From: a virus
Strand: one strand, 5' to 3'
DNA length: 35,018 bases
Virus record (IMG/VR): IMGVR_UViG_3300010885_034847
Location: 1-35,018 of that record
Position 1 is the first letter of the stretch. Each line of letters starts with the position of its first letter. Position numbers and translations under genes: made by a program. Under the pieces are notes generated by a model. It made no database searches, had not been told where the DNA came from, and worked only from the letters and a program-made list of their open reading frames with translations. Positions 28,808-35,018 of this stretch are shown here, piece by piece.

Positions 28808-29159
28808 CTGTCACCTTGCGAGGACGGCCGCGCTTTTTCGGGGGCTGAAGATAATTGACGGGCTCACCGTCTGCCAGCGTTTCCGGCTCAACGTCAGGCT
28901 CGGCTTCATCTTCGGTCTCTGCCGCGTGCTCCGCGTCAATCGAGGCCTGCAGCAAGCCTTTGAGGTCTTCCGAGCTTTCCGGCACGCGTGGTTCGATCAC
29001 CGCCGGCGTTGGTTCTGCTGCTGCCCCGAACGTGATCTCACCATCAGGATTAACCACCATGTCGGTCGGCGGCGTATCCTGCCAGCCCTCATTGGCCGGC
29101 ACGTCGGAGAGAGAGGCGAATAGCTTCGCCTCCCCCTTCCGATACATGAAGACCGGCAT
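28791..29159 (-). CDS. Acidic small head-region protein with AT-hook-like tail
   Basis: This is a 122-residue protein. The N-terminal 45 residues form a small domain. The middle (about 48-105) is very acidic and disordered-looking. The C-terminus has KKRGRPRK (108-115), an AT-hook-like DNA-binding motif. It lies between the coat protein and the gp4-like gene and shares one base with the coat stop. It may be a small head or DNA-contact protein. No named family. Confidence 0.65.
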   Translation of the reverse strand: MPVFMYRKGEAKLFASLSDVPANEGWQDTPPTDMVVNPDGEITFGAAAEPTPAVIEPRVPESSEDLKGLLQASIDAEHAAETEDEAEPDVEPETLADGEPVNYLQPPKKRGRPRKVTDEPNS

Positions 29160-30397
29160 TAGGTGCCGGACATGCGGGTCGCGAGGCGCGGATCGATCAG
29201 CTTGCGTCCATAGAGCAAGTCAAGACGCCACTTGCTGATGTCGTTCGTCCCGTCATAGATCGGGATGACACGAACCGATAGGCCCTTATAGCTCTGACGC
29301 GAGCCGTTATAGGCGGCCTGCGGCATTTCCATCGGGACCACGGCCAGGCTCATCGCGTTCTTATGGAACACGAGGTTGTTGCGGTAGGCCGTCGAGGCTG
29401 TGCCGAGGAACGTCAAGGCGGCGTTATCTGCCGGCACGCTGTCGACCGTCTGGAATGCACCCGACGAGATGATCGGCGGCGATACCGTCAGCGTCAGGTT
29501 GCCTGAACCGTCAGACGAACCGTCAGCCGTCACAACGAACTGCTGCAGAACCGAGGTTTTGACCTTGGTTTTGGGGTTGACCATGTACACGTTGGCGATA
29601 GTGAAAATATCACCAGCCTTGACGCGCGAGGCAGCAGAAGCCGTCCAGCCGTCCGTGATCAGGCTCGAAGTCCACGTATTCTTCGCAGTGTCATAGGTGA
29701 CGTTCTGCGAGGCACCGTTGACCAGCGGCGTGCCACCGAGCGGACCAACCGTGTGTGTGGGCAGAACTTGGGACATCTTGGTATCGATGCCGCCGATTTT
29801 GCCGAGGTCGCCGTCACGGTAGGCCGTGCCAACCAGCGTTGGCGAATATAAAGCCGTTTGCGAACCAACGAGGCCCCAAAAGTCAGTTGGATGCAAACCG
29901 GCGGTACGGCCTTCCATCGGAACCGACATGAGGTCAAGACGTTCAGCCGCCTTCGCAAAGCCTGCGAACGTGGTCAACGTCGTACCGGGCGTACCAATCC
30001 AGTTATAAGTTCCCTGATACATCTGCGTAAACACGTCGGACGCCATGCTGTTGACGATTGAACTCATCGCAGGCTTGATCACGCGCTCGGACAAGTCGCC
30101 AATCTTCAACGTCAATTCCTGGGACGTGAACTGGAAATCGACACCGATCTGCTGGTCGATCGTCAGCGTGGTCTTGCCTTCGATCACGTCCTGCGTGGAC
30201 AGCGTGGCGCCGGAACGAACCGTAAAGTCAGCCGGGCGACGGATGTTGATCGTATCACCGATCTTGTAGCCGTTGACGCTGTTGGTGAACTCGTCTTCGT
30301 GCGCGCGATGCAGGTTTTTCAGAATGCCAAGCTCGTTTTCGAGGATGACAAGTGCCTCCTTCGCGACGATGGAGGCTGTTAGTGCTGTATTGCTCAT
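29159..30397 (-). CDS. Major capsid protein (P22 coat-like)
   Basis: This is a 412-residue protein of the P22 coat family. The N-terminal NTALTASIVAKEALVILENEL and the following VNGYKIGDTINIRRPADFTV block are diagnostic. The centre contains an insertion domain, and the C-terminus ends in a YGRKLIDPRLATR strand. It builds the icosahedral head around the scaffold. It lies directly after the scaffold gene (22-nt gap), the P22 order portal-scaffold-coat. Confidence 0.92.
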   Translation of the reverse strand: MSNTALTASIVAKEALVILENELGILKNLHRAHEDEFTNSVNGYKIGDTINIRRPADFTVRSGATLSTQDVIEGKTTLTIDQQIGVDFQFTSQELTLKIGDLSERVIKPAMSSIVNSMASDVFTQMYQGTYNWIGTPGTTLTTFAGFAKAAERLDLMSVPMEGRTAGLHPTDFWGLVGSQTALYSPTLVGTAYRDGDLGKIGGIDTKMSQVLPTHTVGPLGGTPLVNGASQNVTYDTAKNTWTSSLITDGWTASAASRVKAGDIFTIANVYMVNPKTKVKTSVLQQFVVTADGSSDGSGNLTLTVSPPIISSGAFQTVDSVPADNAALTFLGTASTAYRNNLVFHKNAMSLAVVPMEMPQAAYNGSRQSYKGLSVRVIPIYDGTNDISKWRLDLLYGRKLIDPRLATRMSGT

Positions 30398-30419
30398 GGC
30401 TGCCTAGCCTTTGATTTGG

Positions 30420-31226
30420 TCAGCCGTTCCCTTTCCGCCACGCTGCATATTCTTCCATGGTCATGTTTCCGGGGTCTTTGGCCCCAGGGGTAGCACCACC
30501 ATTCAGCGTGGGGGGAGGCGACGGCGCGGTTGAAACCTTGCGAACAGTCGGAGCGGATGACACCCGATGCTCAATGTCTTTGATGGCAGCGCCTTGAAGA
30601 TGATCCGGGAGTGAGCTGATGTAATGAGCATCACGCGGATTGTTGGCCAGATAGTACGCAATTTCTGGCGCTTTATCGCTTGCAGCGATAATTTCCGCAG
30701 ACTTCTCAGTCACCGGCACACGAGCAAATTTCTCAATTAGATCCGGCATCCGATCAGCAACCGCTTCGACTTTCGTCAAAAACGTTTCTTGCTGAGCCCT
30801 TAACGCGCGCTCATTTTGTATTGCTGCTGCGGACTGTGCTTCTTCTAGCCGTTCAGCTTTGACCGCTGCACGAACGCGCAAGCTGTCCTGCTGATCGTAG
30901 GGAAGTTCATCAACTTTGACGTTGGTGAGCTTTTCCAACTCTGACCGGAGGCGCGCAACTTCCTGCAGGGCGATCGACCGTTCGGCCTCTGCCTGCTTCT
31001 TTTGCGCGTGGATTTGAGAAATACGCTCTGAAAACGGTACTTTCGGCTTTTTCTCGTCTGGCTTCTGCTGTTCGTCGGGGGTTTCGGTCTCCGACGGCTG
31101 ACCGGGCGCACCATCTTGAACGGGTGCGGGCGTTTCCGTTGGCACAGGCTGCAACGGTACAGGTGACGCATTAGGTATGACTTTCGGACCGTCCTCTAGG
31201 ACGGTTTCCGTGGGTAGATCAGTCAT
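30420..31226 (-). CDS. Scaffolding protein
   Basis: This is a 268-residue, highly charged protein with a Pro/Glu-rich N-terminus (about 1-60), a long coiled coil (about 65-150), an acidic/helical middle and a basic C-terminal part ending in MTMEEYAAWRKGNG. The composition, size and place between portal and coat match P22 gp8-type scaffold proteins, whose C-terminus contacts coat. It directs procapsid assembly and then exits. Confidence 0.82.
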   Translation of the reverse strand: MTDLPTETVLEDGPKVIPNASPVPLQPVPTETPAPVQDGAPGQPSETETPDEQQKPDEKKPKVPFSERISQIHAQKKQAEAERSIALQEVARLRSELEKLTNVKVDELPYDQQDSLRVRAAVKAERLEEAQSAAAIQNERALRAQQETFLTKVEAVADRMPDLIEKFARVPVTEKSAEIIAASDKAPEIAYYLANNPRDAHYISSLPDHLQGAAIKDIEHRVSSAPTVRKVSTAPSPPPTLNGGATPGAKDPGNMTMEEYAAWRKGNG

Positions 31227-31268
31227 GGTGGTTTGCTCACTGGTTACTTACGGCCGAGGCCGGGGGTA

Positions 31269-33392
31269 TTACGGGCTAGGCGGTATCTGCCCGGGATGCT
31301 GCTGAGCTTGGAACTCAGCTAACTGTTGCGGATCAATCGGACCCTGACCGCCACCCGGAGGAACATTCATGGGCGGGCCTGGCATTGGTCCGGGTGGCGG
31401 TCCCTGTGGCGGGATTTGCGGGGGCATTTCATCGCCAAACTGCACCGGGAACTGTTCGGCCAATCCCTGCGGCGGAACCATCGCTTGCGCGAGTTTCACC
31501 ATCGTATCGGCGCGTAAGTTCTCGGTCTTGGCGTGCAGCTCAGCGGCTTTGCCAGCAGCCATCGCCACGTTGATCTGATCCATTTGTTGCTTGACCGGAT
31601 CAGGTGGCGGCTGCGTCTCGGGTTTGTCAGGATCGGCCAAAATGTTAGGCGGTATCGTGTTGCGCAGGCGCTTCGCAAGCTCGTCAGCACCGGGCCAATC
31701 AAAGTTCTTAGCAATCAGGTCGGCCGACACGGCGCCAGCCTGTGGCACGGCCTGAACGAACTGCAGCATGCTGTCGGCGGCTTCAGCGCGTTTCGTCGAG
31801 TAGGACTTGCCGACCTTGACGCGAATATCAAACTTGCCGGCCGACAGGTCATTGACCATGACCGGCACGCCACCGACGCCCATCACCACCTGATTGATCG
31901 TGACGGGCTCGTGCTCGTTATTGTTGGCGCCCTCATCCGGCATCAACCGAATAACGCGTTCGTTATCGTAGACCTTGGGTATGAGGTCAATCAGCACCCG
32001 GCCAGCGTATTCAAGTGACCGCTGCAGGTTGTCGGCAAAGTGATAGTTGGCAACGTCGCTTTCGTGCTGGCGTCGGCCAATAGCAACGCCTGACGTTTCA
32101 TTCGATTGCTTGCCGAGACCAGCATCATAAATGCCGGTCGTCGCCTTCATATCGTCGGAGGCGATCTGCGCCTCTTGGATCAATGCCGTTGGCAGCGGTG
32201 GCGGCGCCTCACGGAACGGCTTGGCGCCTGGCGCATCCTTATCGGGCTGATACGGCAGATACGGGCGGTTGGTCTTTCCTGCCGTGTCCCACAGACCCTT
32301 GAATGGCGCCACCATGTTGGGCGTCACGAGGTAGGGCGCCTTGGGGGCTAGCGCAATCGCTTCAGCCGTAGCCGTGCGGTAGTAGTTGTAGAGCTGCTGG
32401 GCGTCGCGGGCGAACCGGATCACACCATAGCGATAGGTGCGGTTTTCAAGTGGGAACTCGCCGCCGATCACCGGCACAATCGGGATGTACTTTCCCGGCC
32501 ATTTATGCGGGCCTGACAGCACCTCGGCGCCAGACACCATGTAGCTCTCAACGTCGTAGGCATCGACCTCACGCGTCTTGGCAATGGGGAAGTAGCCTAA
32601 CTCCCCTTCACCCCTGCCGGTAATGTCGATCACGCGCCCGTCTTGAAGCTGGGCTAACGTCTTTTTGACCTTGACCTTGCGCCAGTACTCGGCAATCCGC
32701 ACCGTGTCGGACGTGCTCCAAAAAAGCGTCGTCTCTTTGGTATCAAGCGGGCGCTCGATTGAGACTTCCTGTGCCTTTGGATAGGCCGCCTTGAAGGCCG
32801 TGCGCGGGATAACCTCGCTGACGATGCGCCACATCGCGTCGGAGCGATCATGCTCGATGGCCGCCGGATCGTCATAGACGGACAGCGGGTTGCGGATGCT
32901 CTTGAACTTGATCTCAAGGTCAAACGCATCGTCGTCGCTGTACTCGGTGACAATCCGAAACCAGCCGATCCCGCATGAGGCTTGATGCTCGGCGGCAATC
33001 GAGAACACATGCGTGGCGCTTGAGCGGTACTGAATTTGCCGGATCAGACCGTCGTAAATCTTGGCCAGCTTCGGATCTTGCTGGTCGTCTTCCGGGATCG
33101 CCTTGATTGCGAAGTCGGCCTGCCGAATGTCGTTCGTGACCTGACGCACGAACTGCGGCAGCCGGTTCAGCGTCAGCATCGGACGGCCGGCGGCTTCACG
33201 CTCGCGCCGTACCGCGTCAGGCCATTGCTCGCCGGCTAGAAACGACAGATCAGACGCCGCATCGTGCCGGTTGTAGCGATCATGCTTCCAGCTATCGTCA
33301 ATGCGCGTGCGCACCTCGTCAACGATAGCGTCCGCATCAGCCTTTGAGAGCTTCTTCGCGGCTTTGGTTGCGGGCTGCGATGTGTCTTGCAT
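31269..33392 (-). CDS. Portal protein (P22 gp1-like)
   Basis: The start at ATG 33392 shares one base with the terL stop (TGATG), giving 707 residues; an upstream GTG at 33407 is less likely. The N-terminal DDSWKHDRYNRHDAASDLSFL, LNRLPQFVRQVTNDIRQ and HVFSIAAEHQASCGIGWFRI blocks match the P22 portal family. The C-terminus (about 640-707) is Gln/Pro/Gly-rich, where the P22 barrel would be. The dodecameric portal is the DNA channel and the headful sensor. Confidence 0.92.
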   Translation of the reverse strand: MQDTSQPATKAAKKLSKADADAIVDEVRTRIDDSWKHDRYNRHDAASDLSFLAGEQWPDAVRREREAAGRPMLTLNRLPQFVRQVTNDIRQADFAIKAIPEDDQQDPKLAKIYDGLIRQIQYRSSATHVFSIAAEHQASCGIGWFRIVTEYSDDDAFDLEIKFKSIRNPLSVYDDPAAIEHDRSDAMWRIVSEVIPRTAFKAAYPKAQEVSIERPLDTKETTLFWSTSDTVRIAEYWRKVKVKKTLAQLQDGRVIDITGRGEGELGYFPIAKTREVDAYDVESYMVSGAEVLSGPHKWPGKYIPIVPVIGGEFPLENRTYRYGVIRFARDAQQLYNYYRTATAEAIALAPKAPYLVTPNMVAPFKGLWDTAGKTNRPYLPYQPDKDAPGAKPFREAPPPLPTALIQEAQIASDDMKATTGIYDAGLGKQSNETSGVAIGRRQHESDVANYHFADNLQRSLEYAGRVLIDLIPKVYDNERVIRLMPDEGANNNEHEPVTINQVVMGVGGVPVMVNDLSAGKFDIRVKVGKSYSTKRAEAADSMLQFVQAVPQAGAVSADLIAKNFDWPGADELAKRLRNTIPPNILADPDKPETQPPPDPVKQQMDQINVAMAAGKAAELHAKTENLRADTMVKLAQAMVPPQGLAEQFPVQFGDEMPPQIPPQGPPPGPMPGPPMNVPPGGGQGPIDPQQLAEFQAQQHPGQIPPSP

Positions 33393-34966
33393 CACATGCC
33401 CAACCAATCACCCTCAGACGTTGCCACTGAAAAGCTGCTCCAATCCTGAACTTTGGCGGTGCTCATATCGATGGCAAACGTCAGTGCTGCCGCGTCTCCC
33501 AAGTCAGGGGAGAACGACAGCCGCTCTTTCACATGGTCTTTAGGTTCCAACAGCAATTGGCCGCTGGAGTTGAAGCGGGTAGCGCCGGCTCCCCGAATGA
33601 TCGAGCAAACGTCGCCCTGGAAATCATCGCTGTCCGGCACCTGAACACCTGCGGGGTCGTCAAACCACTGCCGCATCAAATCCCACATCTCTGCGCGGCG
33701 GTTGGCATAGGCTTTGGTTTCGTAAGCCTTGGCCCCAAAATTCACCCCTTCGATCACGTCGCCCATGATCTCGCGCAAACGGTCGTAAAGACCGGCGCCG
33801 AGACCCGTAGTGTCGATCACCACCTTGGCGGCGTTGATCTGTTTGGCGATGCGCTGGACCTCGCCAGCGACAGCCATCAGGTCGTTGTGATCAATCCTCT
33901 TACAGATGTTGCCACCCAATCGGCGGCCCTGGCGGTCGATGAGCCCCGTTTTATCGCCTCCTCCGCGTGCAGGATCAACACCGAGAATGACGGGTCCATA
34001 TCCTTGAACAGTGCGGTTCTTTCGTGCGGCGATAACTGCGGCAGAGCTGATAAAAGCGTCCGCACCTGACGTTTGAAAAGCTTCATCTGCTGTTGCTGGA
34101 TACTCTTGTCTAAACATCCAGCAGGGTTCATCAGGATTGCCTCCGGCTAGAACGGCCATCTCGCGGTTTTTGCGCCATGCCCAATAGGTTTGATCGCGGG
34201 TCAGGCTGAAATGGCGCTCGTACTGTTCCCAGGCGTCAGGGATCACCCAATCGTCGTCTGGCGCGCGGGTGTATTCCTCATGCCAAAACCACGGAATGAA
34301 CACGGCCTCGTAATCGCTGTCACCGCGTTCGGCCGCTTTCCACTCAGCATGGAACACATTGCCGATACCGTTGGCGGTACTCTCGAAGATGACCTCGGTT
34401 CCGGCCTGATCGGCGACGGCTTGGCGAATACCTGCAGCGTGGTTCTGCGCATTAGGCCAGAACGCAACTTCTGAGCCGTGAAACAATTGGATTGTTTGCG
34501 AACGGCCGACTTCAGCACTGCCAGCGGTGCCGACCTTGTAACCGCTATCAAGGCCAGAGAAGAACAGCTCTTTGGCGTTGCTCTTGCCAGTATCTGGGCG
34601 CCACATATCAGGGCAGTTGTCATGGAGCCGCTTTGCCATCCCGAATAGGTTGTCGGAGGCTTCGTCCAAGTGCGTGAGGATGAAAGCTCGATAACCGCGC
34701 TTATGGGTAATGCGCCAATAAAACCTGCCGGCGATGTATGTGCTGATACCTACTTGGCGCCCCTTCAGGACTAGAGCGCGGACTTTGCCGAGGCGAGCGC
34801 GCTGCGCTTCTAGTCGCTCGTGCAGGTAAGCTTGGCTACGATTGAGCCTGAATGGTGTAACGCTGCCAGACTTGGCGCGTATCTTAAGACAGGCACGGGC
34901 GTAGTCATCGAAGTCGCGAGCAAGACGAATACGCAGTTCGCGTTCGCGATCACTGAGGGAAGCCAT
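33392..34966 (-). CDS. terL: Terminase large subunit
   Basis: From ATG 34966 this encodes 524 residues (a GTG at 34972 is also possible). The ATPase part has a Walker A-like LVLKGRQVGIS (about 65-75) and a VIFESTANG block (about 191-199) in the Walker B/coupling region. The RNase H-like nuclease has three acidic clusters: VDPARGGGDKT (about 330), VVIDTTGLG (about 382) and DLGDAAAL (about 488). It pumps DNA into the procapsid and cuts it headful. It follows terS across the circular junction. Confidence 0.93.
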   Translation of the reverse strand: MASLSDRERELRIRLARDFDDYARACLKIRAKSGSVTPFRLNRSQAYLHERLEAQRARLGKVRALVLKGRQVGISTYIAGRFYWRITHKRGYRAFILTHLDEASDNLFGMAKRLHDNCPDMWRPDTGKSNAKELFFSGLDSGYKVGTAGSAEVGRSQTIQLFHGSEVAFWPNAQNHAAGIRQAVADQAGTEVIFESTANGIGNVFHAEWKAAERGDSDYEAVFIPWFWHEEYTRAPDDDWVIPDAWEQYERHFSLTRDQTYWAWRKNREMAVLAGGNPDEPCWMFRQEYPATADEAFQTSGADAFISSAAVIAARKNRTVQGYGPVILGVDPARGGGDKTGLIDRQGRRLGGNICKRIDHNDLMAVAGEVQRIAKQINAAKVVIDTTGLGAGLYDRLREIMGDVIEGVNFGAKAYETKAYANRRAEMWDLMRQWFDDPAGVQVPDSDDFQGDVCSIIRGAGATRFNSSGQLLLEPKDHVKERLSFSPDLGDAAALTFAIDMSTAKVQDWSSFSVATSEGDWLGM

Positions 34967-35018
34967 GGCCACCTTCGCTATGGGCTAAGGCCGCTTCGAC
35001 CTCGCCTAGTGCTTCCTC
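34896..35018. repeat. Terminal direct repeat, right copy
   Basis: This is the exact copy of bases 1-123. It contains the 5' end of the terminase large subunit gene and the 3' end of the small subunit gene. Headful-packaging (P22-type) phages have circularly permuted DNA, which assembles this way; an excised circular form would look the same. Confidence 0.95.
34950..35018 (-). CDS. Terminase small subunit, duplicated 3' end (partial)
   Basis: This is the redundant C-terminal part of the small terminase gene, lying in the right copy of the terminal repeat. The full gene is at 55-384. The small subunit stop lies about 16 nt inside the start of the large subunit gene, so the two are probably translationally coupled once the circle is closed. 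Confidence 0.85.
   Translation of the reverse strand, partial: EEALGEVEAALAHSEGGHGFPQ

Overview
The window looks like the complete genome of a temperate, P22-like podophage (or the excised circle of such a prophage). Its first 123 bases are repeated exactly as its last 123 bases. The terminase genes run across that junction, so the molecule is circular or circularly permuted, with about 34,895 unique bases. The moderately high GC content, Shine-Dalgarno sites and sigma70-like promoters point to a proteobacterial host. An alphaproteobacterium is my guess from the style of the small conserved proteins, but the sequence does not prove it.

Layout. A Cro-like gene (leftward, 4681-4947) and a CI-like repressor gene (rightward, 5031-5327) form the switch, with three related 15-bp operator-like sites at 4959, 5437 and 5467. 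Two of these sites lie in the -35/-10 spacers of opposing promoters. Leftward from cro come a membrane protein and small genes. They are followed by a lambda O-like initiator gene carrying an iteron origin inside it (2854-3061), a probable loader, and a possible late regulator (1009-1500). A promoter-like -35 and a strong terminator (926-953) come next, then one long leftward late operon. It runs through four micro-proteins, terS, terL, portal, scaffold, coat, gp4-like and gp10-like tail genes, an ADP-ribosyltransferase-like protein, four likely ejection proteins, tail fibre and adhesin genes, and a lysis cassette (endolysin, overlapping spanins, holin-like). The late operon seems to end near 12.65 kb.

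Rightward from the repressor, a structured leader (two tandem hairpins) precedes a tightly overlapping operon. It holds small zinc-finger and hypothetical proteins, an ERF single-strand annealing protein, an HNH endonuclease, an Xis-like gene and a tyrosine integrase. Just beyond the integrase lies the candidate attP: 40 nt matching the 5' half of a tRNA-Lys(TTT) gene, flanked by four GGGGTTT-type repeats.

The most interesting accessory block is the leftward module at 10405-12296, which would lie at the outer edge of the integrated prophage. It encodes QueD (7-deazaguanine precursor synthesis) and a DpdA-type transglycosylase that inserts 7-deazaguanine into DNA. Together they suggest the phage modifies guanines in its DNA to evade restriction, relying on the host for the missing QueE and QueC steps. 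Four of the five genes in this module use GTG or TTG starts.
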